From Streptomyces altiplanensis (GTDB taxonomy: Bacteria > Actinomycetota > Actinomycetes > Streptomycetales > Streptomycetaceae), in NCBI GenBank assembly GCA_003719395.1, contig RHMC01000064.1, positions 1-37,351 on the forward strand: 37,351 bases of DNA, in the 5' to 3' direction. A model generated the notes under the pieces. It saw only the letters and a list, made by a program, of their open reading frames with translations. It ran no database searches and was not told where the DNA came from. Below, one piece after another: positions 8,134 through 18,231 of the stretch; positions within the stretch are counted from its first letter, which is position 1; each line of letters opens with the position of its first letter. A program made the position numbers and the translations under genes.

Positions 8134-9353
8134 CACGCAGCCTTCCGTACGTCGATCTGCCCCGTGACCGCTGCCGTGACCAGTGCCGATCGACGCTCGC
8201 GAGCGAGATCGATGAACCGCTCTGTCTCGGCGATGAGCGTGTCCGTCTTCGCGGTCTGCTGATCCAGGTGAAACGCAATCCGCCGCTGTTCGTCAATCGG
8301 GGGGACCGTGACGCGCAACTGCTTGAGCGCCTCACACGTCAACCCACCTTTGGTACTGCCGTTCTCCTCGCTGATACGCCGGAGATCGTCGTATGCGGCC
8401 GTCAGCAACCACAGAAGGTATTCCGGCCACCACCTGGTCCGGTCCGGGGTTACGTACGCAAGGTGTTGATTCACCGTTGACTCGATGTCAAGAATCGTTG
8501 CCATTCCACGCGTCTTTCCCTGGCCGGTTAGACCTACGAGCACCGAGCCGGGCGGGACAATCGGGAGGTGACATTCTGCGAGCGCAGAAGCAGTGACGAA
8601 CTCCACCGCAGAACCGACGCGCGCCTGATTGACCACAGAGCTGTTGAGCCACGGCACAGTGCCACTATCCCAGTACTCCCGGTTCTCGCGTCGGGGCGTC
8701 GACCCGTTGCCAATCCGTGCGGTGCGGCCGAGCTTGTCGGCACAGCTACCCAGTCTGGGCTTGGGTGAGATTGCGTTCGTAATGACCAGCCGCCGACGCT
8801 CGCGGAGCATCCCGACTAGCCGCTGCTGCTCCTCGATGAGCGTGTCTATGCGGGCCATCTCGCAGTCGAGGTAGTCACACACACGACGCTGATAATCCAG
8901 CGACGGAACTGGGATTGGGAGCTCAGCCAGCGTGCCCCAGCGACGAAAATCCGCGCCGCCTTCTCGGATTCCTCGGGCCATCGCCTTCGTAAAGCCCGCG
9001 GCTGCTTGCGTTCGAATGACATGAGAGACGAACCGGGGGTCGACTGGCCCAGTCGGCTCGCAGACCGAAACGACAGGGCTCATCGCACCTGCCGAATCCG
9101 AGATCCCCACCGAGCCCCGCAGAATGTCGAGACCATGCACGACAAAGTCTCCAACCGCGACACCCTGGAAGGATGAGAGGTCGGCGGCCTCGTGATAGCG
9201 CTCTTTCGCGCGATTCGACCGCAGTGTGACTTGGCCATCTGTATAGGCCGTGACGATCCCGGCGCCCTCGGGGACCGGTCGATCAAGGCGTCGGAACAGA
9301 CGGCCAAACGGCAATTGCGGAAGATCAGGGGCACCGGCCCAGGTGAGCGTCAT
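8133..9353 (-). CDS. hsdS: Type I restriction-modification specificity subunit
   Basis: A 406-residue S subunit that sets the DNA target of both methylation and restriction. It has the two-part layout: target-recognition domain 1 (about 1-155), a helical spacer beginning PSLDYQRRVCDYLD and rich in RIDTLIEEQQRLVGMLRERR, target-recognition domain 2 (about 205-340), and a matching C-terminal spacer beginning PPIDEQRRIAFHLDQQ. The similar spacers pack together to separate the two half-sites. ATG 9353 overlaps the hsdM stop by 4 bp, and its own stop overlaps the hsdR start. The bipartite target cannot be read from the sequence. Both recognition domains appear full length. Confidence 0.93.
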   Translation of the reverse strand: MTLTWAGAPDLPQLPFGRLFRRLDRPVPEGAGIVTAYTDGQVTLRSNRAKERYHEAADLSSFQGVAVGDFVVHGLDILRGSVGISDSAGAMSPVVSVCEPTGPVDPRFVSHVIRTQAAAGFTKAMARGIREGGADFRRWGTLAELPIPVPSLDYQRRVCDYLDCEMARIDTLIEEQQRLVGMLRERRRLVITNAISPKPRLGSCADKLGRTARIGNGSTPRRENREYWDSGTVPWLNSSVVNQARVGSAVEFVTASALAECHLPIVPPGSVLVGLTGQGKTRGMATILDIESTVNQHLAYVTPDRTRWWPEYLLWLLTAAYDDLRRISEENGSTKGGLTCEALKQLRVTVPPIDEQRRIAFHLDQQTAKTDTLIAETERFIDLARERRSALVTAAVTGQIDVRKAA

Positions 9354-11095
9354 CCCTCCACCTCGCGCAGAAGGTCAAGGATTTTGGCGACCTGTTTCTC
9401 CAGGTCGGCATCAATCTCCGCGAGAGGGCGCGGCGGGGTGTACTTGTAGAAGTGCCGCGTGAACGGAATCTCGTACCCTGTCTTGGTCTTGGACCAGTCA
9501 ATCCAGGCATCGGGAACGTGCGGCTTCACCTCCGCGTCGAAGTACGCCTGGATGACTTCGCGCTCCGCTGCCGCGCCAGCAGTCGAGCCGTCGTAAGTGA
9601 AGGGTACGCTCTCGGTGTCACGCTTCTTCGAGTCGGGCTTCGGGTCACCCTTGCGGTTGACGACCGGGTTCCCGCCCTCGTCCAGTAGCGGGCGCTCGAC
9701 GGTGACCGTCCAGTAGCCGAACTCGTCGTTGCGCAGCACCTTGGAGAGCTCGGGATCAGCGTCTTCAAAGTCGGCGTGCAACCGCACGATCCTCGCGCGA
9801 TCGGCGTCGCCAATTTCCCTTCCCTTTGCACCGAGGTTCTTGCGCATCTTGGTCCAGAACGACGTGCCGTCGATCAGCTGCACCTTGCCCTGGCGGTCGG
9901 GGTGCTTGGTGTTGTCCAGAATCCAGATGTAGGTGGCGATGCCGGTGTTGAAGAACATGTTGGTCGGCAGGGCGACGATCGCCTCGACAAGATCGTTCTC
10001 CAGCAGCCACCGGCGAATGTTCGAAGGGCCGGATTCGGCGGCGCCACTGAAGAGCGGGGAGCCGTTCATGACGATGCCGACGCGACCGCCGCCATCCTCG
10101 GGTGCGCGCATTTTGTGGGCCAGGTGGAGCAAGAAGAGCATCTGCCCGTCGGACGTCGCCGGGAGACCCGGTGCGAAGCGGCCGTAGGGGCCGGCGGAGT
10201 CCCGTTCCTCCTTGACGGCCTTGGCGTACTGCTTCCAGTCCACACCATAGGGCGGGTTAGACATGCAGTAGTCGAATTGGCGCCCCTTGAACGCATCGTC
10301 GGTTAGCGTGTTGCCAAATACGATGTTGGTCGCGTCGTGGCCTTTGGCAATCAGGTCGGACTTGCAGATGGCGTACGACTGCGGGTTGTACTCCTGACCG
10401 TACAGGCCCAGCTTCGCGTCAGGGTTTCCAGCGAGCAGGTGTTCCTCGGCCAGGGAGAGCATGCCGCCGGTGCCGGCGGTTGGATCGTACAGCGATCGGA
10501 TGATGCCGCCCTCGGTGAGGTCGACGTCCTTCTCCGCGAAGAGCAGGTCGACCAGCAGCCGGATCGCGTCGCGGGGTGTGTAGTGGTCGCCGGAGGTCTC
10601 GTTCGCTGCCTCGTTGAACTTGCGGATGATGTATTCGAAGGCGTCGCCCATGTCGGAGTTCGACACCACTTCTGGGTGGAGGTCGACCTTGCCGAAGGAC
10701 TTGACGATCTCGCGCAGGAGCCCGGCCTTCTCCAGGGCCAGGATCTCCTTCTTGAAGTCGAAGTACTCGAATACGTCCACGTCGGCGGAGAACCGGTCGA
10801 TGTAGTCGGCCAGGTTGTCCGCCAGCCCGTCCGCGTCGGCCAGCAGGTTCGCGAACGAGTAGTTGGAGGTGTTGTAGAAGGTCCGCCCCGTGGCCTTCTT
10901 GATCTCGACCTTGAGCCGGTTCGGGTTCTCGAACTTCGCTGCCAGTTCTCGCACGGTCGCCCGATCGGGCTCAAGGATGCAGTCGAGCCGCCGCAGGATC
11001 GTGAACGGAAGGACCACAGTCCCGTACTGGTTGGGGCGATAGGGGCCCCGAAGCTGGTCAGCGATGGACCAGATGAAGCTACCGAGCGTGCTCAC
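9350..11095 (-). CDS. hsdM: Type I restriction-modification DNA adenine methyltransferase (M subunit)
   Basis: A 581-residue N6-adenine methyltransferase. The N-terminal HsdM helical domain (about 5-135, starting FIWSIADQLRGPYRPNQYG) is followed by the AdoMet-binding motif DPTAGTGG (204-211) and the catalytic NPPY (280-283). It methylates one adenine in each half-site so that host DNA escapes HsdR. The start is GTG at 11095 with GAGGAAC about 5 nt upstream, making it the first gene of an hsdM-hsdS-hsdR operon read leftwards. The ~95 bp before the start do not show a strong -35/-10 pair. The protein ends shortly after a HFYKYTPPRPL segment that is common in this family. Confidence 0.95.
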   Translation of the reverse strand: MSTLGSFIWSIADQLRGPYRPNQYGTVVLPFTILRRLDCILEPDRATVRELAAKFENPNRLKVEIKKATGRTFYNTSNYSFANLLADADGLADNLADYIDRFSADVDVFEYFDFKKEILALEKAGLLREIVKSFGKVDLHPEVVSNSDMGDAFEYIIRKFNEAANETSGDHYTPRDAIRLLVDLLFAEKDVDLTEGGIIRSLYDPTAGTGGMLSLAEEHLLAGNPDAKLGLYGQEYNPQSYAICKSDLIAKGHDATNIVFGNTLTDDAFKGRQFDYCMSNPPYGVDWKQYAKAVKEERDSAGPYGRFAPGLPATSDGQMLFLLHLAHKMRAPEDGGGRVGIVMNGSPLFSGAAESGPSNIRRWLLENDLVEAIVALPTNMFFNTGIATYIWILDNTKHPDRQGKVQLIDGTSFWTKMRKNLGAKGREIGDADRARIVRLHADFEDADPELSKVLRNDEFGYWTVTVERPLLDEGGNPVVNRKGDPKPDSKKRDTESVPFTYDGSTAGAAAEREVIQAYFDAEVKPHVPDAWIDWSKTKTGYEIPFTRHFYKYTPPRPLAEIDADLEKQVAKILDLLREVEG

Positions 11096-11189
11096 AAGTT
11101 CCTCACGAGAATCGTCTAGCAGTGCCGATCACTTTGCCAGAGCCAGCAGCTACCGTCCCACGGTTCGCCACTCACTGGTGCGGATCCCA

Positions 11190-11382
11190 GCACGGGCAGG
11201 GCATCCACGTCCCAGCACAATCCCAGCACGGTAGGGATGACCAGGGGTGATGAGAGGTGACGAAGGGTCAGCCATCCCAGCACCATCCCAGCACGGGAAA
11301 AACCAAGGGCCCGACCCCGAAGAGTTGGGCCCTCTCTGACCTGCATGTTTGCCAGATCAGCGACGTGGTGATATGTCAGCCG

Positions 11383-11409
<27 letters not shown>
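11190..11409. repeat. Right copy of the ychF-3'-end direct repeat (putative attR)
   Basis: Direct repeat partner of 3899-4118. It contains the true 3' end of ychF (11383-11409), a stretch nearly identical to the left copy around 11340-11400, the intact ychF terminator hairpin, and the exact tandem CATCCCAGCAC pair at 11273-11294, with further CCCAGCAC units at 11186, 11211 and 11222. The gene-free interval 11096-11382 consists mainly of this repeat. Confidence 0.75.
11297..11333 (-). terminator. Rho-independent terminator of ychF
   Basis: A 10-bp stem, AGGGCCCGAC (11306-11315) with GTTGGGCCCT (11324-11333, one G-T pair), and an 8-nt loop. On the minus strand it is followed by a T-rich run (complement of 11298-11306). 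The copy in the left repeat has lost stem pairing, as expected of an orphan. Confidence 0.75.
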
Positions 11410-12471
<1,062 letters not shown>

Positions 12472-12655
12472 GTTGGCGACTTCCTGGAGTGAGGACTGGC
12501 CCGGGAGTGGACCGATCCCCCAGTTTACGGGCGTGTCCCGTCGGACCCACGACCGGAAGGGTGAGTGGCCGCGTGACTTCGAACGCAAGGCCAAGGTCAC
12601 CCAAAGGGCGTGTCCTGCGCCTGATTCGTCCCTCCCCGCGTCCTACGTTGTCCAG

Positions 12656-13291
12656 GTGGAGCAACACAGGGCACGTCCCCCTCGTCCCCAGCAGCGGTCG
12701 CAGTCCCCCCTGCTCCCGTCGGGCGGGCCCACCGAGGCCGCCGGCGCCCGCCGGGTGGCGGTGAGACCGGCACGGGCCGTGCCGCCCGTCCTGCTGGCAC
12801 TGCGGCGACTGCCCAATCCGCGACTGACCGGGCTCGGCAGCGGGCTGTTCGCCGCGGCCGTGATGCTGGTGGCCGGCGGACTGGACCGGCTGCTGTTCGA
12901 CGGTTCGTCGCTCGTGTACGGGCTGCTGTTCCTGCCCCTCAGCGCCCTCGTCGCACTGTGGGTGCGCCCCGCCGACCTGGTCACCGCGCCGATCGTCGTA
13001 CCGCTCGCTTCGCCGTCGGCCTGGTGCCGATCGCCGGGGGGTCGAGCGGGTTCGGCAGCCGTGTCATGGCCGTGGTCACGGCGCTCGCCGTACACGCGGG
13101 CTGGCTGTACTGCGGCACGCTCGTGGCCGGGCTGATCGCGACCGTGCGCAAGGTGTGGCTGATGACGCGGCGGCGGACCACCGCGCGGGCGGCCGCCCAA
13201 GCCGCCGCCCAGGTCCGCCGCGCGTGTCACCGCCGGGGCCGCCGCCCCCAAGGCCGCCACCCGGCGCGCGGCCCGGAAGCCCGCGAAGTAG
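12656..13291 (+). pseudogene. DUF6542-type membrane protein, two frameshifts
   Basis: A small actinobacterial protein with a basic, proline-rich N-terminus, then hydrophobic segments LTGLGSGLFAAAVMLVAGGL, YGLLFLPLSALVALWV and, in another frame, FAVGLVPIAGGSSGFGS and VMAVVTALAVHAGWLYCGTL, so about four membrane helices. The tail is Ala/Lys/Arg-rich (AAAPKAATRRAARKPAK) and ends at TAG 13289-13291. The frame changes near 13008 (one base apparently missing in CTCGCT-TCGCC) and again near 13220. GTG 12656 sits 6 nt after a TAnnnT -10 (TACGTT, 12644-12649), implying a leaderless mRNA. Its 3' end converges on ppgK. The function is unknown; the gene commonly sits beside ychF in Streptomyces (from memory). 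Confidence 0.65.
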
Positions 13292-14086
13292 CGGGAGGGG
13301 GCAGCGGAACGGAAGCGGCGGGAGGGGTGCGGCGGAGCAGGAGCCGCGCGCGCCGGCGCGGGCCGCCATGGCCGCGCCCACGATCCCCGCGTTGTTCTGG
13401 AGCTGCGCGGGGACGATCTCGGCGCGGATGCCCTCGATCAGGGGGAGGAACTTCTCGGCCTTGCGGCTGACCCCGCCGCCGATGATGAAGAGCTCCGGCG
13501 AGAACAGCATCTCGACGTGCGCCAGGTACTTCCGCACCCGGTGCGCCCACTGCTCCCAGGACAGGTCCTCGTCCTCCCTGGCCTTCGTGGAGGCGCGCTT
13601 CTCCGCGTCGTGGCCGTCCAGCTCGAGATGGCCCAGCTCGGTGTTGGGCACCAGGACGCCGTCGCGGAAGAGCGCGCTGCCGATGCCCGTACCGAACGTC
13701 AGCAGGAAGACCGTGCCCTTGCGGCCGGCGCCCGCGCCGAACGTCATCTCGGCGACGCCGGCCGCGTCGGCGTCGTTGAGGACGGTGACGGGCAGGCCCA
13801 GGCGGTCACCGAGCATGGCCCGCGCGTCGGCGTCGATCCAGCCCTTGTCGACGTTCGCGGCGGTACGGGTGACCCCGTCCGTGACCACGCCGGGGAAGGT
13901 GACGCCGACCCTGCCGCTCCAGCCGAAATGGCCGACGACCTCCTGGACGCACTCGACCACGCGCTCGGGCGTGGCCGGGTGCGGGGTCAGTACCTTGTGC
14001 CGCGGCTCCGCCAGGTCTCCGCGCTCCAGGTTCACGGGAGCGCCCTTGATGCCGGATCCGCCGATGTCCACTCCGAACACGTTCAT
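13076..14086 (-). CDS. ppgK: Polyphosphate glucokinase (ROK-like sugar kinase)
   Basis: A cytoplasmic kinase that phosphorylates glucose at C6 using polyphosphate (and often ATP), giving an entry to glycolysis besides glkA. The phosphate-binding loop DIGGSGIKG (7-15), a FPGVVTDG segment (~64-71), the catalytic LNDADAAG (103-110) and TFGTGIGSALF (130-140) are clear. Family similarity ends near residue 245 (about 13350), the normal length. The frame then stays open for another ~90 Pro/Arg/Gly-rich codons to 13076, overlapping the convergent DUF6542 gene, so I suspect an indel removed the real stop near 13345. ATG 14086 is preceded 7 nt away by TAACGT (14094-14099), a leaderless -10. Confidence 0.88.
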   Translation of the reverse strand: MNVFGVDIGGSGIKGAPVNLERGDLAEPRHKVLTPHPATPERVVECVQEVVGHFGWSGRVGVTFPGVVTDGVTRTAANVDKGWIDADARAMLGDRLGLPVTVLNDADAAGVAEMTFGAGAGRKGTVFLLTFGTGIGSALFRDGVLVPNTELGHLELDGHDAEKRASTKAREDEDLSWEQWAHRVRKYLAHVEMLFSPELFIIGGGVSRKAEKFLPLIEGIRAEIVPAQLQNNAGIVGAAMAARAGARGSCSAAPLPPLPFRCPLPLLRGLPGRAPGGGLGGGGPGGDTRGGPGRRLGRPPARWSAAASSATPCARSRSARPRACRSTASPRVRRAP

Positions 14087-14132
14087 GGACTCAACGTTAC
14101 GGGGTGGAGCTGACCGTCACGTGCCGGAGGCG

Positions 14133-15116
14133 TCACTTGCCGGAGAGGCGGGCCGCTTCGGCGCGCAGGTCGCGGCGGAGCTCCTTGGGCAGCGAGAAGG
14201 TGATCGACTCGTCGGCGGTCTTCACGGTCTCCACGTCGCCGTAGCCGCGCTCGGCCAGCCACTCCAGTACGCCGTCGACCAGGACGTCGGGGACCGAGGC
14301 GCCGGAGGTCAGGCCGACCGTGGTGACGCCTTCCAGCCACGCCTCGTCGATCTCGTCGGCGAAGTCCACCAGGTGCGCGGCGGGGGCGCCGGCGTCGAGG
14401 GCGACCTCGACCATGCGGATCGAGTTCGAGGAGTTCTTGGAGCCCACGACGATGACGAGCTGGGCGTCCTCGGCCAGCTTCTTCACCGCGATCTGGCGGT
14501 TCTGCGTGGCGTAGCAGATGTCGTCGCTGGGAGGGGAGAGGAGGTTCGGGAACTTCTGCTTCAGGGCGTCGACCGTCTCCATGGTCTCGTCGACCGAGAG
14601 CGTGGTCTGGGAGAGCCAGACGACCTTCGACTCGTCCCGCACGGAGACGTTCGCGACGTCCTCGGGGCCGTCGACCAGGGTGATGTGGTCGGGGGCCTCG
14701 CCGGAGGTGCCGATGACTTCCTCGTGGCCCTCGTGGCCGATCAGGAGGATGTCGTAGTCCTCCTTGGCGAAGCGGACGGCTTCCTTGTGGACCTTGGTGA
14801 CCAGCGGGCAGGTCGCGTCGATCGTCGCGAGCTTCCGCTCGGCGGCCTCCTGGTGGACGGTCGGCGCGACGCCGTGGGCGGAGAACATGACGATCGAGCC
14901 CTCGGGGACCTCGGCGGTCACGTCGACGAAGATCGCGCCCTTCTTCTCCAGGGTCTGGACGACGTACTTGTTGTGGACGATCTCGTGGCGGACGTAGATC
15001 GGCGCCCCGTACTGCTCGAGGGCCTTCTCCACGGCGATCACGGCACGGTCCACGCCCGCGCAGTAGCCACGGGGGGCGGCGAGAAGGACACGGCGGGCGG
15101 CGGGTGCAGTCGTCAT
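14133..15116 (-). CDS. ispH: 4-hydroxy-3-methylbut-2-enyl diphosphate reductase
   Basis: The last enzyme of the MEP isoprenoid pathway, reducing HMBPP to IPP and DMAPP with an oxygen-sensitive [4Fe-4S] cluster. With the start at ATG 15116 the protein has 327 residues. The three cluster cysteines are C19 (APRGYCAGVDRA), C103 (ATCPLV) and C201 (ICYATQNRQ), and the substrate histidines lie in HEIVHN and SAHGVAPTVH. An ATG at 15125 is also in frame, but TACGAT (15124-15129) overlaps it and sits 7 nt before 15116 as a leaderless -10, so I prefer 15116. It is divergent from the permease gene across about 90 bp. The gene is expected to be essential and looks intact. Confidence 0.95.
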   Translation of the reverse strand: MTTAPAARRVLLAAPRGYCAGVDRAVIAVEKALEQYGAPIYVRHEIVHNKYVVQTLEKKGAIFVDVTAEVPEGSIVMFSAHGVAPTVHQEAAERKLATIDATCPLVTKVHKEAVRFAKEDYDILLIGHEGHEEVIGTSGEAPDHITLVDGPEDVANVSVRDESKVVWLSQTTLSVDETMETVDALKQKFPNLLSPPSDDICYATQNRQIAVKKLAEDAQLVIVVGSKNSSNSIRMVEVALDAGAPAAHLVDFADEIDEAWLEGVTTVGLTSGASVPDVLVDGVLEWLAERGYGDVETVKTADESITFSLPKELRRDLRAEAARLSGK

Positions 15117-15209
15117 GTTTCCCATCGTACGGGCGTGCCCGGAGCCCGGAGATCAGGCCGGTGGTCAAGACTGGACGCCTGACCGCGTGGTTCTGCGTAC
15201 GGAGGCGTG

Positions 15210-16615
15210 ATGACCGGGACGGGAGACGGGACGCGGGAAGAGGCGGCCGGGCTCCGGCGCAGTCTGGGCTTCCGGGACCTGGTCGTCTACGGGCTGCTCT
15301 TCATCGCTCCCATGGCTCCGGTCGGCGTGTTCGGGACGCTCGACGCCAAGTCGCACGGCGCGGTGGCCCTCGTCTACGTCGTCGCGACGGTCGCGATGGC
15401 GTTCACCGCGTTCAGTTACGCCCAGATGGTGCGGGTGGTCCCCCAGGCGGGCTCGGTCTTCGCGTACGCCCGCAAGGCGCTCGGCGAGGGGCCCGGGTTC
15501 ATCGCCGGGTGGATGGCGATGCTGGATTACGTGCTGATCCCGGCGGTCGCGTACCTCTTCTCCGGGATCGCGATGCACGCGCTCGTGCCGTCCGTCTCGC
15601 AGTGGGTGTGGACGGCGATCGCGGTGGTGGTGACCACGGGGCTGAACATGTGGGGCGTACGGGCGGCTGCGCGCGTGGGCTTCGCGGTGCTGGCCATGGA
15701 GATCGTGGTGCTGCTGGTGTTCGTGGTGGCCGCGGTCGTGGTGCTCGTGCAGGACGGGGCGCGGCGCGGCTGGCTCTCGCCGCTGTCCGGCGACGGTTCC
15801 CTGGGCGGCTTCTCGCTCGCGGCGGTCCTGGGCGCGGTGTCGGTGGCGGTGCTGTCGTACCTCGGGTTCGACGCGATCGCGTCGTTCGCGGAGGAGGTGA
15901 CGGGCGGCTCGGCGAAGGTGGCGCGGGCGGTGCTGTTCTGCCTGGCGCTGGCGGGCGTGCTGTTCGTGGCGCAGACGTATCTGGCGGCGCTGCTCCAGCC
16001 GGGTCCGGCGGCGGAGCTCGCCGCGGAACCGGGGAAGCAGGGGACCGCCTTCTACGACGCCGTGGACGCCTCGGTCGGGACCTGGCTGGGTGATCTGGTG
16101 GCGGTGAGCAAGGCGGCCGGAGCGGCGTTCGCGGTGCGGGCGGGGCAGGCGGCGGCCGGGCGGCTGCTGTTCGCGATGGCGAGGGAGCGGCGACTGCCGG
16201 GCGCCTTGGCGAAGGTCGATCCCGCCTCGGGCGTGCCGCGGCTCGCGCTGGGGGCCGCGGCCGTGGTCACGCTGGTGCGCGGCGGTGTGGGCGGCCCGGC
16301 GCGACGACGGTCTCGACCACCTGGTGTCGGTGGTCGACATCGGGGCGCTGACGGCGTTCGCTGCTGCTGCACATGTCGGTGGTGAGCTGGTTCGCCGTAC
16401 GGCGGATGGCGGGGCCGCCGGTGTGGTGGCGGCACGTGCTGGTGCCGGCGCTGGGTGCGGCGGTCGCGGTCGCGGTGATCGTGGAGGCGTCGCGCGCGGC
16501 GCAGGTGGTGGGCGCGGTGTGGCTGGTCGTGGGGCTGGTCGTGGTGGTCGGCGGCGGGGGCGCCGGACCGGGCCCGGTGTCGGTGCCGGCGGCTAGCCTT
16601 CGTACATGGCTCTGA
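15210..16615 (+). pseudogene. APC-family amino-acid permease, two frameshifts near the 3' end
   Basis: An integral membrane amino-acid/polyamine permease. Twelve helices can be followed: it opens with LGFRDLVVYGLLFIAPMAPVG, the family signature helix 1 with its unwound Gly-rich turn, then FAYARKALGEGPGFIAGW and SYLGFDAIASFAEEV (helix 6 region). The first ~358 codons are clean. The frame then changes near 16282 (into VWAARRDDGLDHLVSVVDIG) and near 16363 (into LLLHMSVVSWFAVRRM). Each break looks like one extra base. The final frame stops at 16613-16615, overlapping the xseA start. ATG 15210 follows GGAGG. The substrate is unknown. Without the indels it would be a normal-length permease. Confidence 0.75.
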
Positions 16616-17814
16616 ATACGTCCGCCGACGCCCCGCTGCCGGTCGGTGAGGTCTCGCGCCTCATCGGCGGGTGGATCGACCGGCTGGGGGCGGTGTGGGT
16701 CGAGGGGCAGATCACGCAGCTGTCGCGCAGGCCCGGCGCCGGGGTCGTCTTCCTGACCCTGCGCGACCCCTCACAGGACATCTCGGTGGGCGTGACCTGC
16801 TTCCGGCAGGTCTTCGACCCGGTCGCGGACGTGATCACGGAGGGCGCGCGGGTCGTGGTGCGCGCGAAGCCCGAGTGGTACGCGCCGCGCGGGCAGCTGT
16901 CGCTGCGGGCGGCGGAGATCAAGCCGGTGGGGATCGGTGAGCTGCTCGCCCGGCTGGAGCTGCTGAAGAAGTCGCTGGCGGCCGAGGGGCTCTTCGCGCC
17001 GGACCGCAAGCGGCCCCTGCCGTTCCTGCCGCAGCGCATCGGTCTGGTGACGGGCCGGGCGTCGGCGGCGGAGCGCGACGTCCTGGAGAACGCGCGCCGG
17101 CGCTGGCCCGCCGTCCGCTTCGAGGTGCGCAACGTGGCGGTGCAGGGGGTGAGCGCGGTGGCGCAGATCGTCCAGGCCGTCAAGGAGCTGGACGAGCTGG
17201 CGGAGGTCGACGTCATCATCGTGGCGCGCGGCGGGGGCAGCGTCGAGGACCTGCTGCCGTTCTCGGACGAGCAGCTCGTCCGGACGGTGTCCGGGTGCCG
17301 TACGCCGGTGGTGTCGGCGATCGGACACGAGCCGGACTCTCCGCTGCTCGACCTGGTGGCGGACCTGAGGGCGTCGACGCCGACGGACGCGGCGAAGAAG
17401 GTCGTGCCGGACGTCGGTGAGGAGCTGGACCGCGTCCAGCTCCTGCGCGACCGGGCGCTGCGGACCGTGCAGGGCCTGCTGGACCGCGAGGAGCGCGGGC
17501 TCGCGCACGCGCTGGCCCGGCCCGCGATGGAACGGCCGCACCGGATGGTGGAGGACCGCGAGGCGGAGGTCGACGCGCTGGTGGCGCGCAGCCGGCGCAC
17601 GCTGGGGCACCTGCTGGACCGCGCGGACTCGGAGCTGTCGCACACCAGGGCCAGGGTGGTGGCGCTGTCTCCGGCGGCCACGCTGGAGCGCGGTTACGCG
17701 GTGCTCCAGCGGGACGACGGTGCGGTGGTCCGCTCTCCGGGGGAGGTCGCGCCGGGCGACGAGCTGCGGGCCCGGGTCTCGGAGGGCGAGTTCACCGTGC
17801 GGGTCGTGGAGTGA
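16606..17814 (+). CDS. xseA: Exodeoxyribonuclease VII large subunit
   Basis: The catalytic subunit of ExoVII, which degrades single-stranded DNA from both ends. At 402 residues it is the usual length. The N-terminal OB fold (about 8-105, VWVEGQITQLSRRPGAGVVF) binds ssDNA. The nuclease domain follows with FLPQRIGLVTG and the strongly conserved ARGGGSVEDLLPFSDEQLVR region (~208-227), then SAIGHEPDSPLLDLVAD. The long Arg/Glu-rich helices (~270-360) bind XseB. ATG 16606 lies 6 nt after TAGCCT (16594-16599), a leaderless -10 inside the permease 3' end. xseB follows after 133 bp with its own promoter-like element. Confidence 0.95.
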   Translation: MALNTSADAPLPVGEVSRLIGGWIDRLGAVWVEGQITQLSRRPGAGVVFLTLRDPSQDISVGVTCFRQVFDPVADVITEGARVVVRAKPEWYAPRGQLSLRAAEIKPVGIGELLARLELLKKSLAAEGLFAPDRKRPLPFLPQRIGLVTGRASAAERDVLENARRRWPAVRFEVRNVAVQGVSAVAQIVQAVKELDELAEVDVIIVARGGGSVEDLLPFSDEQLVRTVSGCRTPVVSAIGHEPDSPLLDLVADLRASTPTDAAKKVVPDVGEELDRVQLLRDRALRTVQGLLDREERGLAHALARPAMERPHRMVEDREAEVDALVARSRRTLGHLLDRADSELSHTRARVVALSPAATLERGYAVLQRDDGAVVRSPGEVAPGDELRARVSEGEFTVRVVE

Positions 17815-17947
17815 GCGCGCCGCGGAGCCTGCCGCACCGGGGTGAAGCGCGCGGCCGGTGATCGGTGCCGTCGGGAAAAACCTTCGGGAAGGGGTGGGGC
17901 GCGGTGCAGAAGCAGTCTTGTTCGTACGCACACATAGGGTGGAACGC

Positions 17948-18208
17948 ATGGCCAAAACGGATGAAACCGCGACGACGCTCGGGTACGAGCAGGCCCGGGA
18001 CGAGCTGATCGAGGTCGTACGGCGTCTGGAAGCGGGCGGTACGACGCTGGAGGAGTCGCTCGCGCTCTGGGAGCGCGGCGAGGAGCTGGCGAAGGTCTGC
18101 CGGCGCTGGCTGGACGGGGCCAGGGCCCGCCTGGACGCCGCACTCGCGGACGAGAGCTGGAAGGGCGGGCGGGGGAAAGAGGCCGGCGGGGCCGGGCGCG
18201 CGCTGTGA
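17948..18208 (+). CDS. xseB: Exodeoxyribonuclease VII small subunit
   Basis: An 86-residue helical protein, the accessory subunit that coats the XseA helices and is needed for active ExoVII. The core is typical: GYEQARDELIEVVRRLEAGGTTL continuing into LEESLALWERGEELAKVCRRWLDGA. The ATG at 17948 is chosen because TAGGGT (17935-17940) sits 7 nt upstream as a leaderless -10 and family similarity begins there. An upstream in-frame codon at 17858 adds only unlike sequence. The Gly/Lys-rich C-terminus is common in Streptomyces copies. It lies directly downstream of xseA. Confidence 0.92.
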   Translation: MAKTDETATTLGYEQARDELIEVVRRLEAGGTTLEESLALWERGEELAKVCRRWLDGARARLDAALADESWKGGRGKEAGGAGRAL

Positions 18209-18231
18209 AGCCGATCACGACGGCCCCGCTT

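Noticed and set aside
8133..9353. hsdS as a phase-variable or split specificity gene
   Set aside because: Both recognition domains and both spacers are in one frame. There are no inverted repeats, no second hsdS and no recombinase gene to shuffle it.
11186..11294. Spaced CCCAGCAC repeats as a CRISPR array
   Set aside because: The repeats are only 8-11 bp, their spacing is irregular or zero, and no cas genes are present.
12472..12600. N-terminal extension of YchF to 12600
   Set aside because: The extra 43 residues have no family similarity, and the GTG at 12471 gives the standard 362-residue protein.
13155..15182. Open frame of 675 codons opposite ppgK and ispH
   Set aside because: It spans two well-identified genes on the other strand and has shadow-type composition.
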